A DNA stretch of 64,000 nucleotides from Lachnospiraceae bacterium (GCA_025758065.1 CP107199.1:970001-1034000), one strand, 5' to 3'; positions 16,590 through 25,029 are shown, counted from the first letter of the stretch. Notes: generated from the letters alone by a model not told the origin. A program made the numbers and translations.

Positions 16590-17042
16590 TTATTTAAAAA
16601 GCTGCTCACTTTCCAACATCAGCGTAAATGGTCCGTCATTTAACAGCTCCACCTTCATATCTGTGCCAAACTGCCCCTTTTCCACTACATCCACATAGTT
16701 TCTGCACCGGTCCATAAAATGTTCGTATAAACGTTCTGCCATATCCGGCGCACCTGCTTTTACGAAGCTTGGGCGGTTGCCCTTTTTGCAGTCTGCATAA
16801 AGCGTAAACTGGCTGATCACCAGTAATTCTCCCCCTACATCTGCCAGGCTTAAATTTGTTTTTCCATTTTCATCTTCAAAAATACGCAGCTTGCAGATCT
16901 TGTCCGCCATCTTGTCGGTGATCTCCTCTGTATCTGCATCTTCTACGCCTAACAGGATCATAAATCCTTTTCCAATTTTTCCCAGAACCTCTCCTTCTAC
17001 TGTGACACTTGCTCTGGCCACTCTCTGCAATACTGCTCTCAA
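16590..17042 (-). CDS. dtd: D-aminoacyl-tRNA deacylase
   Basis: 150 residues; hydrolyses D-amino acids (and mischarged Gly) from tRNA. Both active-site signatures are present: SQFTLYADCKKGNRPSF near 78-94 and NDGPFTLMLES near 135-145 (a Val-to-Phe variant of NDGPVT). Start codon is TTG at 17042 with GGAGG eight bases upstream, right after the GDPD stop codon. In Bacillus dtd follows relA; here it is in the operon of the small alarmone synthetase instead, more than 40 kb from rel. Confidence 0.96.
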   Translation of the reverse strand: MRAVLQRVARASVTVEGEVLGKIGKGFMILLGVEDADTEEITDKMADKICKLRIFEDENGKTNLSLADVGGELLVISQFTLYADCKKGNRPSFVKAGAPDMAERLYEHFMDRCRNYVDVVEKGQFGTDMKVELLNDGPFTLMLESEQLFK

Positions 17043-17054
17043 TGTATTTTCCTC

Positions 17055-18860
17055 CTATTTCATCACCATCCGGATATATGCTAATAAATTCTTCGCCACA
17101 TCCGGCTGATACAGCACTTCTTTTGCTCTTGCAGGATAATCGGTAATAATATTATCCACACCTATAAGAGCCATCTGTTCAATCTCCGAACGGCTGTTTA
17201 CCGTCCATACGTGGATCGCTTTACCGTATTCATGAGCTGCCTGGATCTGTTTTTTTGTCACCAGACTGGATCGGATACTGATAAAATCCACAAATTCATT
17301 TTTATAATAAGAGCCATAGGCTGCAGCCAGAATATAACCTGTCTTTAACTCCGGCTCTGCTTCCTTTATGCGTTTCAGATAATCCAGGGAAACTGAAGTG
17401 ATCACACACTGATCTTCCATTTCCATTTTCCGGATCATTTCTGCCACCGCTTCAGGAAGTGGGCTTTTCGCGCCTATGCTTTTTAATTCGATATTTAAGC
17501 GGATATGTCCTTTGCAGGCTTCCAGAACCTCTTCCAGAGACGGGATCTTCTCTCCTGCAAACTGGGAACTGAAATGGCTTCCCACATCCAGCTGCTCCAG
17601 CTGGTCAAAGGTAAGGTTTTTCAGGGACACGTCCACACCAGCCACACGGGCCAGGTTCAAGTCATGACAGACCACAGGCACACCGTCTTCTGACAGCTGC
17701 ACATCAATCTCACTGTAATCTGCCATTTCATCAATAGCTGCTTTGATCGCCGCCATGGTATTTTCCGGAGCATGTTTAGAACTGCCTCTGTGGGCTGTGA
17801 TCTCCACCTGGGACAAAATCGCCTGATCCGGGGAATTTCCATTGTACACCATATCAAAGACCATAAAAGCAGAAATTCCTGAAAGAACAGCTGTCAATGT
17901 AAAAAACCACCGTTTTCTGGAATAACCTTCCTGGTTTTTTGGAAAATCGTATTCATTTACCGGGATCGGTGACGCGCCGCCAAACTGATGATACAATACC
18001 GTCATTGCGCCAAAATCTGTTACAACTGCCACCGCAGAACCTATAAACAGCAGCAGCCATTCAATGCGGTAACTAACTGTGGCCATTACAGCTGTGGCTG
18101 TATAAGCCTTTGCAAATAAAGTCACCAGGACCGCTGCTATCACCATCACTACACCGTATGTAAGGACCAGTCCTAAAATAAGAAACAGGTTTAACACTAC
18201 TAAAAGCAGTACGGCCCTTGGCCATTTTCCTTTTAAGATCCTCCTGCTTTCTGCAATCCCGTCCTTAAAATTTTTCTGTTCCAGCATACAGGCAAAAAAT
18301 ACCATCATGGCAGGTACAGAAAAAACAGTGAGAAAGACACTTCCCACTACCAGTGCCATTCTGGTCCCTGCGGTATGTAAGATTTCGTATAATACGAAAT
18401 TTACCGGTTTCATGCGAGTCAGTATACGCACAAGAAAATAGCAGTTCATCAAAATATAATTTCCAAGGACAGCAAATAACAGCCGCCAGTTTTTTTTCCG
18501 AAATTCATTCACTGCTGCTCCCATTCCGCCTAAAAAAACGGATACAACATTTATCCCTCTTAAATAAATAGAAGAATGATAGGCTGTTATCATGGCTCCT
18601 GTTTCGATCAGCATAAATGCCATTCCTAAAAACAGGATAAAGATAACAGCAAAAACAGTAACAGGGCGCAGCAGAAAAGCCCTCAGATTGCCTGTGGTAA
18701 GGTAGCTGTACCCCGCCATATGCAGTGAGAACCTTAAAATACTGTTTACTGTTTTAATATAGAATATACCTGCGACCAGCCGGTATAAAAACGTAAATAA
18801 TACCAGCTGGCGCAGGTTCTGTTTGATCACTTCATCTGTAAGTTTCAAAAATAATTTCAT
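17055..18860 (-). CDS. Membrane-anchored glycerophosphodiester phosphodiesterase
   Basis: 601 residues in two parts. The first 330 residues hold about eight transmembrane helices, resembling the membrane domain found attached to some GDPD enzymes. The C-terminal 240 residues are a complete GDPD barrel: ITAHRGSSKHAPENT with the catalytic His-Arg, EIDVQLSEDGVPVVCHD with metal-binding Glu/Asp and second His, and NIELKS. It should release glycerol-3-phosphate from phospholipid or teichoic-acid head groups at the membrane. Its ATG overlaps the stop of the synthetase gene (ATGA). Confidence 0.93.
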   Translation of the reverse strand: MKLFLKLTDEVIKQNLRQLVLFTFLYRLVAGIFYIKTVNSILRFSLHMAGYSYLTTGNLRAFLLRPVTVFAVIFILFLGMAFMLIETGAMITAYHSSIYLRGINVVSVFLGGMGAAVNEFRKKNWRLLFAVLGNYILMNCYFLVRILTRMKPVNFVLYEILHTAGTRMALVVGSVFLTVFSVPAMMVFFACMLEQKNFKDGIAESRRILKGKWPRAVLLLVVLNLFLILGLVLTYGVVMVIAAVLVTLFAKAYTATAVMATVSYRIEWLLLFIGSAVAVVTDFGAMTVLYHQFGGASPIPVNEYDFPKNQEGYSRKRWFFTLTAVLSGISAFMVFDMVYNGNSPDQAILSQVEITAHRGSSKHAPENTMAAIKAAIDEMADYSEIDVQLSEDGVPVVCHDLNLARVAGVDVSLKNLTFDQLEQLDVGSHFSSQFAGEKIPSLEEVLEACKGHIRLNIELKSIGAKSPLPEAVAEMIRKMEMEDQCVITSVSLDYLKRIKEAEPELKTGYILAAAYGSYYKNEFVDFISIRSSLVTKKQIQAAHEYGKAIHVWTVNSRSEIEQMALIGVDNIITDYPARAKEVLYQPDVAKNLLAYIRMVMK

Positions 18861-19525
18861 ATCTGTTCCCGATCCGGGTCTGTCTCCTGATGTTCTTTTG
18901 CATAGGCGGTGATCGCCTCATTCAAAGAAAACATCTTTTTATCCAGCATATCTACCACATCTGCACAGTCTTTTAACTCGTGCAGCAATCCTTCCGGTGC
19001 ATTGCCTTCAAACTTATAGGCTATCTTGTGCTCTAAGCTGGCCCAGAAATCCATAGCTACAGAGCGGATCTGGATCTCCACCTTTGTTTCTACCGGCCCA
19101 TCTGTAAGATAGACCGGTACGGTTACTACCATATGGTAGCTTTTGTATCCGTTGGGCTTTGGATTCTTAATATAGTCTTTTACATGGATCACTGTAACAT
19201 CACCCTGGGCCGCGATCATTTCTGCAATCTGGTAAATATCAGAAGTAAAAGAACAGATAATGCGGATACCGGCAATATCGCTTAAATGGTTCATCATATT
19301 GTCGATGGTCACTTCGCATCCGTCTTTTTTCAGCTTTTTTACAATGCTGTCTGCTGTCTTCAGTCTGGATTTAATATGTTCGATCGGGTTATGATCGTAG
19401 CGGTTTACAAATTCATTGTTTAATATTTCTATTTTCGTATTCAGCTTCTTTAAAGCCGAATCATAAAGAAACATCACCGACCGCCACTGGTCCACCTGAT
19501 CACTGGTTTTGGGGATCACTGACAT
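18857..19525 (-). CDS. Small alarmone synthetase (RelQ/YjbM type)
   Basis: 222 residues with only a RelA/SpoT synthetase domain, no HD hydrolase, TGS or ACT domains. Visible motifs: DIAGIRIICSF, YIKNPKPNGYKSYHMVV, VEIQIRSVAMDFWASLEHKIAYK. These proteins make (p)ppGpp from GTP/GDP and ATP. The first 50 residues and the C-terminal acidic helix fit the RelQ tetramer type. GAAAGGGG precedes ATG; the S1 gene ends 12 bp upstream. A long bifunctional Rel is encoded at 58231. Confidence 0.93.
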   Translation of the reverse strand: MSVIPKTSDQVDQWRSVMFLYDSALKKLNTKIEILNNEFVNRYDHNPIEHIKSRLKTADSIVKKLKKDGCEVTIDNMMNHLSDIAGIRIICSFTSDIYQIAEMIAAQGDVTVIHVKDYIKNPKPNGYKSYHMVVTVPVYLTDGPVETKVEIQIRSVAMDFWASLEHKIAYKFEGNAPEGLLHELKDCADVVDMLDKKMFSLNEAITAYAKEHQETDPDREQI

Positions 19526-19537
19526 TTAGGCCCCTTT

Positions 19538-20302
19538 CTACAGCTTCAGTCCTTTTAACAGATCTCCCAGTCCTGTTGTAGCAGAGGCTGTTTCTTTATA
19601 ATCAAATGTTTCGTGTTCTTCTTCCTCAGTTTCCTGCTGGATCAGAGCCTTCATGCTCAGACTGATCTTTCCGTCTGCAATAGATAAGATCTTTACTTTT
19701 ACAGTCTGTCCCTCTTTTAAAACTGCGCCTGGATGCTTGATACGCTGGGTGCTGATCTGGGAAATGTGTACCAGTCCATCAATGCCATCTGCAAGCTTTA
19801 CAAATGCACCATAATCTTTAATACTGTCTACGGTTCCTTCTACTACATCTCCGGCCTTAAACTGAGCCAGACGCTCTTTGCGTGCTTCTGCCTTTTTCTC
19901 CTTTTCAACTTCGCGGCCGGAAAGCACCAGTCTCTTCTTTTCCGGATCAACGGTAATGATCACTGTTTCAATACTCTTTCCCTGCCAGTCTTCCAGCTTT
20001 TCAACATACTCTGCAGATAACTGGGATGCCGGGATAAATGCTCTTACTTCATCTACAAATGCGACAACACCGCCTTTTACAGCTTCTGTGATCTTAACCT
20101 TTACAATGGTGCGATCAGCCATCATCTGTGCAAACTCTGCCCACTTTTCCCCTTCTGCATCATCTGCCTCCGGAAGCTCAAAATGTCTTTCATCAAATGC
20201 CTTATAAGAAGCTTCCAGCTCTGCTGCATAATCTTCCATGGTCTCTGCCGGTGCCTCTGCTTTTACTTCTGCTTCCTGCTGTTTGTTCATTTCTTCACTC
20301 AT
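19538..20302 (-). CDS. S1 RNA-binding domain protein (two S1 repeats)
   Basis: 254 residues, short relative of ribosomal protein S1. Two OB-type S1 domains: about 62-135 (DRTIVKVKITEAVKGGVVAFVDEVRAFIPASQL) and about 146-216 (GDVVEGTVDSIKDYGAFVKLADGIDGLVHISQI). N-terminal 55 residues are acidic and Glu/Ala-rich; the C-terminus is a short tail. Probably binds mRNA or ribosomes. Start at ATG 20302 (MSEEMNK), because GGAGGA lies seven bases upstream and is inside the codons of an upstream ATG. First gene of the eight-gene operon; its leader is a family C repeat. Confidence 0.9.
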   Translation of the reverse strand: MSEEMNKQQEAEVKAEAPAETMEDYAAELEASYKAFDERHFELPEADDAEGEKWAEFAQMMADRTIVKVKITEAVKGGVVAFVDEVRAFIPASQLSAEYVEKLEDWQGKSIETVIITVDPEKKRLVLSGREVEKEKKAEARKERLAQFKAGDVVEGTVDSIKDYGAFVKLADGIDGLVHISQISTQRIKHPGAVLKEGQTVKVKILSIADGKISLSMKALIQQETEEEEHETFDYKETASATTGLGDLLKGLKL

Positions 20303-20333
20303 TATTTTTTCCTCCGCCATTCTATTTTCCAGC

Positions 20334-20446
20334 GTAACTTATGAACCTGCGCTCTACTGTCTGCTTTGCAGACGGGTTCACTCGTTAATGGTTCGTGAAA
20401 AACAAATGTCTGCTTCGCAGCCGCTTGTTTTTCCCTTCACTCATTA
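20334..20446. repeat. Family C multi-hairpin repeat, single diverged copy
   Basis: Same order of parts as the units at 23741-24090: GTCTGCTTTGCAGAC stem, TTCACTCGTTAATGG, AAAAACAAATGTCTGC...GCAGCCGCTTGTTTTT nested hairpin, CTCATTA edge. The CTCATTA edge lies one base from the predicted -10 (20448-20453) of the S1 operon, so the element forms its 5' leader. Confidence 0.8.
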
Positions 20447-20447
20447 C

Positions 20448-20477
20448 ATTATATCTTATATGGCACTTATATTTCCA
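20448..20477 (-). promoter_or_regulatory. Promoter of the S1-RelQ-GDPD operon
   Basis: Minus strand TGGAAA (20472-20477), 18-bp spacer, TATAAT (20448-20453). The -10 is consensus; the -35 is weak. The +1 would fall at the edge of the family C repeat. Confidence 0.45.
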
Positions 20478-20615
20478 CCGTTTTATTTGGAAAATTGCGT
20501 CAGTTTTTTCTTTTTTTCGCCCTTTTCTCCCTTAATTTGCTATGCTATACTTGATTCAGTACAGAAAGATTCCAAAAAACATATAATTTTCTAATTTAAG
20601 AGGTATTTTACATCC

Positions 20616-21392
20616 ATGAAAGATATTTTAGACCTTCACACACATACTATTGCCAGTGGCCATGCTTACAATACTTTATATGAAATGGCACAGGCTGCAG
20701 CTGATAATGGACTGGCACTTTACGGCTGTACGGAACATGCCCCTGCTATGCCAGGCACCTGCCACGAATTTTATTTTACCAATTTTAAGGTGATCCCAAA
20801 AGTGATCCGGGGTGTGCCTGTGCTTATGGGCGCGGAACTGAACATCCTGGATTTTGATGGAAATATAGATCTGAGTGAATATTATTTAAAGAAGATCGAC
20901 TATGCAGTTGCCAGCCTTCACACTCCCTGTATTGACAATAACGGCTCTGTTGCCGATTATACACGGGCTTATCTGAATGTAATGGAAAATCCTTATGTAA
21001 ATATCATAGGACATCCTGATGATTCCAGACTGCCTGCTGACTGGGCAGAAGTGGCAAAGGCAGCCGCCAGAAACCATAAATTGCTGGAAGTAAATAATGC
21101 TTCCTTAAATCCTTTAGGTGCCCGCAAAGGTGCAGGAGAAAATTATAAAGAGCTTTTAACAGCGTGTATGCGCTATGGCACTTCTATTATCATTGACAGT
21201 GACGCCCATTGCGAAGCAGATGTGGGAAATCATACTCTGGCTCATGCACTTTTAGAGGAAACCGGCTTTCCTGAAGAATTGATCGTCAATACTTCTTTAG
21301 AAAAAGCTGCCGCCTATATTCCAAAATTAAAACAGCTCCTTGCTGAAAATGAAGCATTCCGAAAAGCTGCCGAAAGGAACACTGCCCTATGA
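20616..21392 (+). CDS. PHP-domain phosphatase (YcdX-like)
   Basis: 258 residues. N-terminal DLHTHTIASGHAYNTL carries the first two metal histidines; CTEHAPAMPG, ELNILDFDGNID, ASLHTP and IIGHPDD supply further ligands, and IDSDAHCEADVGN the C-terminal Asp-His. This matches YcdX-type trinuclear-zinc phosphatases. AAGAGG lies upstream of ATG. Its stop overlaps the start of the LysR gene by 4 bp, so the two form an operon. Physiological substrate unknown. Confidence 0.9.
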   Translation: MKDILDLHTHTIASGHAYNTLYEMAQAAADNGLALYGCTEHAPAMPGTCHEFYFTNFKVIPKVIRGVPVLMGAELNILDFDGNIDLSEYYLKKIDYAVASLHTPCIDNNGSVADYTRAYLNVMENPYVNIIGHPDDSRLPADWAEVAKAAARNHKLLEVNNASLNPLGARKGAGENYKELLTACMRYGTSIIIDSDAHCEADVGNHTLAHALLEETGFPEELIVNTSLEKAAAYIPKLKQLLAENEAFRKAAERNTAL

Positions 21393-22372
21393 TCAACTTT
21401 CTGAACCTGGAATATTTTCTGGTAGCTGCCGAAGAGTTAAACTTTACCCGCGCTGCCAAACGCCTTTATATCTCCCAGCAGTCATTAAGCAACCATATTT
21501 CCAACCTGGAAAAGGAATTTGACGTTGTTTTGTTTAACCGTACTTCACCACTGACACTGACCTATGCGGGACAGGCCCTTCAGACCCGGGCCAGACAGCT
21601 TCTGGACTTAAAAGACGAGACCTATAAGGAAATCTCTGATATTAAGGATTTCTCTACCGGCCAGCTTTCTATTGGTGTTTCCCATACCAGAGGACGTTTT
21701 ATCCTTCCTGAGATCCTTCCTACCTATCAAAGGGAATTTCCGGGAATTGAACTGCATCTGGTGGAGGGAAATTCCAGTGAACTGGCAAATGACCTTCTCC
21801 ACGGAAATATTGACCTGATGATCGACCTTCTTCCTTTTACAGCGGAAAATGTAGCTACTGTACCCATCTGCCGGGAAGAGATCCTTTTAATTGTTCCCGA
21901 CGAAGTGATCCACAAGGCCTATCCGGACCGTTTTGAAGAGATCAAGAAAAAACTGTACCAGTCTGCTGACGTACGGCTTTTAGAAAATTGCCCCTTTGTC
22001 CTGTTAAAAAAAGGAAACCGGGTGCGTACCATTGCAGACGAGCTCTTTGAAGATACGCAGATCACTCCACACATTGTACTGGAAACAGAAAATATTGAAA
22101 CAGTACTTGCTTTAAGTGTACAGGGAATGGGGATCACCTTTTATCCCCGTATGTTCATGTCCTCCAAACAAAACTTAAAGGCTTACCATGACTCCCTGAT
22201 GAAACAGGCAGGTCTTAACCTGTTTTCTTTAAACTACCCAAGAGCCCATGGTACACTGGCCATCGGATATCACAAAGGACATTACATGTCCCGGGCAACC
22301 CATGAGTTTATCCGTACTGCCCTGGAGCATATTCCGTCCGCTGCCGGACTGCCCTTAAGTACAGATGTATAA
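21389..22372 (+). CDS. LysR-family transcriptional regulator
   Basis: 327 residues. N-terminal winged helix-turn-helix NLEYFLVAAEELNFTRAAKRLYISQQSLSNHISNLEKEF (residues 4-42) is typical. A substrate-binding domain spans about 95-300, starting LSIGVSHTRGRFILPEI, as in CysB/BenM-type regulators. Coupled to the PHP phosphatase gene by a 4-bp overlap, so it may respond to that enzyme's metabolite; the target is not clear. A terminator follows at 22431. Confidence 0.95.
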   Translation: MINFLNLEYFLVAAEELNFTRAAKRLYISQQSLSNHISNLEKEFDVVLFNRTSPLTLTYAGQALQTRARQLLDLKDETYKEISDIKDFSTGQLSIGVSHTRGRFILPEILPTYQREFPGIELHLVEGNSSELANDLLHGNIDLMIDLLPFTAENVATVPICREEILLIVPDEVIHKAYPDRFEEIKKKLYQSADVRLLENCPFVLLKKGNRVRTIADELFEDTQITPHIVLETENIETVLALSVQGMGITFYPRMFMSSKQNLKAYHDSLMKQAGLNLFSLNYPRAHGTLAIGYHKGHYMSRATHEFIRTALEHIPSAAGLPLSTDV

Positions 22373-22430
22373 CTCCCTGGCATCTGTCTGCAATTTATTG
22401 TAATCATCCTGTTGTTACAGCTGCCTGTCA

Positions 22431-22468
22431 AAAGAAAGGAAATCTCCCCCTTGACTTTTCCTTTCTTT
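22431..22468 (+). terminator. Terminator of the PHP-LysR operon
   Basis: Perfect 12-bp stem AAAGAAAGGAAA (22431-22442) and TTTCCTTTCTTT (22457-22468), followed by further T residues. The 3' arm overlaps the spacer of the perR promoter. Confidence 0.85.
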
Positions 22469-22501
22469 TTTGTTATATTAAAACAGTAACAATTATTGTT
22501 A
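22451..22501 (+). promoter_or_regulatory. perR promoter with PerR/Fur-type box
   Basis: TTGACT (22451-22456), 17-bp spacer, TATATT (22474-22479). Directly downstream at 22487-22501 is the perfect 7-1-7 palindrome TAACAAT-T-ATTGTTA, the spacing of Fur/PerR operators. Suggests autoregulation. Confidence 0.8.
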
Positions 22502-22528
22502 TTAAGTTTTATCATTAAGGAGACGCCT

Positions 22529-22948
22529 ATGAAAACATTAAAGTATAGCCGTCAGAGAGAATCCATCAAAGCCAACCTGATGAGCAGACGCGATCATCCC
22601 ACGGCAGACGCCCTATACGCCAGCATCCGCGAAGAATTTCCAAATATCAGTCTGGGGACTGTATACAGAAACCTGAACCTGCTGGTGGAGACGGGTGAAA
22701 TCCTGAAACTGACCTGCGGAAACGGTCCGGATCACTACGATGGAAATGCCGCACCTCACTATCATTTTGTATGCAGGGAATGCGGACAGGTCTACGATAT
22801 CGATTTGGATGAGATGACCGGTCTGAATGCTTCTGTCCAGTCAAAAGCCCCCGGAAAGATCGACAGCCATTCTATTTTATTTTATGGCCACTGCTATCAG
22901 TGCATGGAAAAAGACAAGACGGAAAATACTCTTAAAAAAAGCAGCTAA
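22529..22948 (+). CDS. perR: Fur-family regulator, PerR-like
   Basis: 139 residues. N-terminal winged helix includes RREHPTADALYASIREEFPNISLGTVYRNL-like sequence (residues 18-47); the regulatory metal region has HYDGNAAPHYHFVC; the structural zinc site is two CxxC pairs (CREC near 85, CYQC near 125). It is called PerR rather than Fur or Zur because it sits just before a rubrerythrin gene whose promoter carries a similar operator, and because its own promoter has a 7-1-7 box. AAGGAG lies eight bases before ATG 22529. The exact metal and signal are inferred. Confidence 0.85.
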   Translation: MKTLKYSRQRESIKANLMSRRDHPTADALYASIREEFPNISLGTVYRNLNLLVETGEILKLTCGNGPDHYDGNAAPHYHFVCRECGQVYDIDLDEMTGLNASVQSKAPGKIDSHSILFYGHCYQCMEKDKTENTLKKSS

Positions 22949-22987
22949 AAAGCACTGGATAAAAAGAGAAATAAATGAGAATTTCTC

Positions 22988-23047
22988 TTGACAATTTAAA
23001 AGAAATGTATTATATTAATATCAGTAATCATTACTATTATTGATTAC
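22988..23047 (+). promoter_or_regulatory. Rubrerythrin promoter and PerR-type operator
   Basis: Consensus TTGACA (22988-22993), 17-bp spacer, TATATT (23011-23016). The inverted repeat GTAATCA-N10-TGATTAC (23024-23047) covers the transcription start region, well placed for repression. The core is AT-rich like the perR box but spacing differs from strict 7-1-7. Confidence 0.75.
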
Positions 23048-23130
23048 AAGAAAAAATATTACGGTGACCAGAAAAATCTGGTTTCCTATACTATTAAATT
23101 TAATCTAAAAGAGAAAAGGAGAATATCATT

Positions 23131-23676
23131 ATGAAGAAATGGGTTTGTACAGTATGCGGTTATGTTTATGAAGGAGAAAATCCACCTGAAAAATGTCCAC
23201 AGTGCGGCGTTCCTGCTTCCAAGTTCAAAGAGCAGGCTGCTGATGAGATCTCTTGGGCATGTGAACATGAAGTAGGTGTTGCCCAGGGTTCCCCAGAAGA
23301 TATCATGGCTGATTTAAGAGCTAACTTTGAAGGTGAGTGTTCAGAGGTTGGTATGTATCTGGCTATGGCTCGTGTTGCTCACAGAGAAGGCTATCCTGAG
23401 ATCGGCCTGTACTGGGAGAAGGCAGCTTACGAAGAAGCTGAGCATGCGGCTAAGTTTGCTGAACTGTTAGGTGAAGTTGTTACCCCATCTACCAAGAAGA
23501 ATCTGGAAATGAGAGTTGCTGCTGAGAACGGCGCTACTGCTGGTAAATTTGACCTGGCTAAGAGAGCAAAAGCAGCTAACCTGGATGCGATCCATGACAC
23601 CGTTCATGAGATGGCTAAAGATGAAGCTCGTCATGGCAGAGCATTCGAGGGTCTGTTAAAGAGATACTTTGGCTGA
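23131..23676 (+). CDS. Reverse rubrerythrin (NADH peroxidase-type)
   Basis: 181 residues. An N-terminal rubredoxin-like Fe(Cys)4 domain (CTVCGYVYEGENPPEKCPQC, residues 6-25) precedes a ferritin-like diiron domain: EGECSEVGMYLAMARVAHREG, YEEAEHAAKFAELLGE and DEARHGRAFEGLLKRYFG supply the Glu/His ligands. This domain order is the reverse of classical rubrerythrin and is the H2O2/O2-reducing form common in Clostridia. Transcribed alone from a strong promoter under a PerR-type operator, with a strong terminator. Highly expressed look: consensus promoter and good Shine-Dalgarno (AAAAGGAG). Confidence 0.95.
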   Translation: MKKWVCTVCGYVYEGENPPEKCPQCGVPASKFKEQAADEISWACEHEVGVAQGSPEDIMADLRANFEGECSEVGMYLAMARVAHREGYPEIGLYWEKAAYEEAEHAAKFAELLGEVVTPSTKKNLEMRVAAENGATAGKFDLAKRAKAANLDAIHDTVHEMAKDEARHGRAFEGLLKRYFG

Positions 23677-23700
23677 TCCGCTTTGATAAAAAGAAATTCC

Positions 23701-23738
23701 TGAAAAAAGCTCCGGTCCGGTTGGACTGGAGCTTTTTT
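23701..23738 (+). terminator. Rubrerythrin terminator
   Basis: AAAAAAGCTCCGGTCC, loop GGTT, GGACTGGAGCTTTTTT: a long near-perfect stem followed by a T run, 25 bp after the stop codon. Confidence 0.95.
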
Positions 23739-23740
23739 AT

Positions 23741-24090
23741 ACTCAGATCTCTACTGCCTGCTTTCGCAGGCGGGATCTTCGTTAATGGCTTGTGAAAAAC
23801 AAATGTCTGCTGCGCAGACGCTTGTTTTTCCCTGCGCTCATTTTTTTATACTCAGATCCACGCACTGGCGTGCTCTACTGCCTGCTTTCGCAGGCGGGAT
23901 CTTCGTTAATGGCTTGTGAAAAACAAATGTCTGCTGCGCAGACGCTTGTTTTTCCCTGCGCTCATTTTTTTATACTCAGATCCACGCACTGGCGTGCTCT
24001 ACTGCCTGCTTTCGCAGGCGGGATCTTCGTTAATGGCTTGTGAAAAACAAATGTCTGCTGCGCAGACGCTTGTTTTTCCCTGCGCTCATT
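23741..24090. repeat. Family C tandem array, three units
   Basis: Three consecutive copies: 23741-23849 (109 bp, lacking the CACGCACTGGCGTG stem), 23850-23973 (124 bp) and 23974-24090 (117 bp). Apart from the 14-16-bp absence the units look identical. Each contains GCCTGCTTTCGCAGGC and AAAAACAA...CTGCTGCGCAG...TTGTTTTT hairpins. The last unit ends at the stop codon of the GntR gene. This explains the 411-bp gene-free gap. Short open frames here repeat with the units and are not genes. Confidence 0.93.
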
Positions 24091-24739
24091 ACATGTTCAT
24101 TGAATGCAGCGTTAGGATTTCTTCTTTGACTGCCAGTATATCCTTTTCCAGGTACATACATGCTTCGTCAATATTCCGTCTTTCCAATGCATCTACAACA
24201 GCTATATGATAACGGCCATTGGACTCATTCTTCCGCTGCCATGCAGACAGGAAATACTGGGAAATGTAGCGTGAACACTGGTGTATCATCTGCTGTAATG
24301 CCTCACAGCCGTAAACATTATTATTTAATGAGTACAGATAGGTATGGAATTCATAGTTCCTCTGCCAGTTTTTAAATACCACCCGGTCTACATCTGCCGA
24401 GTGCCTTTCTGCGATCTGCCGGAGCATGGCTATATTTTCCTCTGTAAGGATCGGAAAACTTTTTCTCAATCCCCCAAGTTCTACATCTACTCTGAATTCC
24501 AGAATATCAATGATCTCCTTTAATGTAACAGCCCGTACCTGGTAACCCATTCTGGGAATGTTTGTTAAAATCCCATCTTTACAGAGTTCTACCAGTGCTT
24601 CCCTTACTGGTGACTTGCTCACACCAAACTTTTCAATCATCTGATTTTCCGTAAGAATATCATTTGACTTATATTCGCCATTTGTTACAGCCTCGTAGAT
24701 TCCTCTATAAACTCTCTCTTTTAAAGTTTCTTTTTGCAT
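24089..24739 (-). CDS. GntR-family regulator (FCD domain)
   Basis: 216 residues. N-terminal winged helix with ILTENQMIEKFGVSKSPVREALVELCKDGIL (residues 27-57) is the standard GntR signature; a C-terminal all-helical FCD domain (about 80-205) contains the metal/ligand region. AGGGGA precedes ATG 24739. The palindrome CATTAC-N10-GTAATG just upstream may be its own operator. It likely controls the neighbouring UroD-like gene or the lost M20 peptidase gene; this is inference from position. Confidence 0.9.
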   Translation of the reverse strand: MQKETLKERVYRGIYEAVTNGEYKSNDILTENQMIEKFGVSKSPVREALVELCKDGILTNIPRMGYQVRAVTLKEIIDILEFRVDVELGGLRKSFPILTEENIAMLRQIAERHSADVDRVVFKNWQRNYEFHTYLYSLNNNVYGCEALQQMIHQCSRYISQYFLSAWQRKNESNGRYHIAVVDALERRNIDEACMYLEKDILAVKEEILTLHSMNM

Positions 24740-24750
24740 ACATTCCCCTA

Positions 24751-24772
24751 CATTACGATCGATTTAGTAATG
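24751..24772. promoter_or_regulatory. Palindrome upstream of GntR gene (candidate operator)
   Basis: CATTAC (24751-24756) and GTAATG (24767-24772) with 10 bp between, 12 bp upstream of the GntR start codon. Size and symmetry suit a dimeric regulator; no direct family consensus match is claimed. Confidence 0.4.
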
Positions 24773-24842
24773 CTTTCGCACCCAATGTTTTATTTTCCAC
24801 TGAAAAGCCTGTTTTGTCAAGTTCCCAGAAAAATATATTCTG

Positions 24843-25029
24843 ATCAGTCAACTACTTCATCCAGCTTTTTGATGGCTTCTACATAAATTTCAAAAGCTTT
24901 CTTTAAATGTTCAATCTCAATATATTCATCTGCCTGATGGGCACCGCCTCTTTCTGTGCCAAAACGCTTCTCTTTTCCTGGGATACCGGGGCCAAAACCA
25001 ACTGCATGCTTTAACTTAAGATCTGTGTA
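24843..25029 (-). pseudogene. 3' remnant of an M20 peptidase gene
   Basis: In frame directly after the UroD-like stop codon, the minus strand encodes about 60 residues: TDLKLKHAVGFGPGIPGKEK...GGAHQADEYIEIEHLKKAFE...KKLDEVVD and TGA. GFGPG followed by HQADEYIEIE is the C-terminal signature of ArgE/DapE-type M20 metallopeptidases. No start codon, no N-terminal domain and no catalytic residues remain. A deletion probably joined the end of the UroD-like gene to the tail of the peptidase gene. Confidence 0.8.

Noticed and set aside
23741..24090. Possible CRISPR array
   Set aside because: Units are 109-124 bp and contiguous, without short unique spacers; no cas genes nearby.
23792..24209. Overlapping open frames in the tandem repeats that look like a repeated protein
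   Set aside because: They are produced by the 124-bp repeat unit (not a multiple of three over the whole array) and carry no start context.
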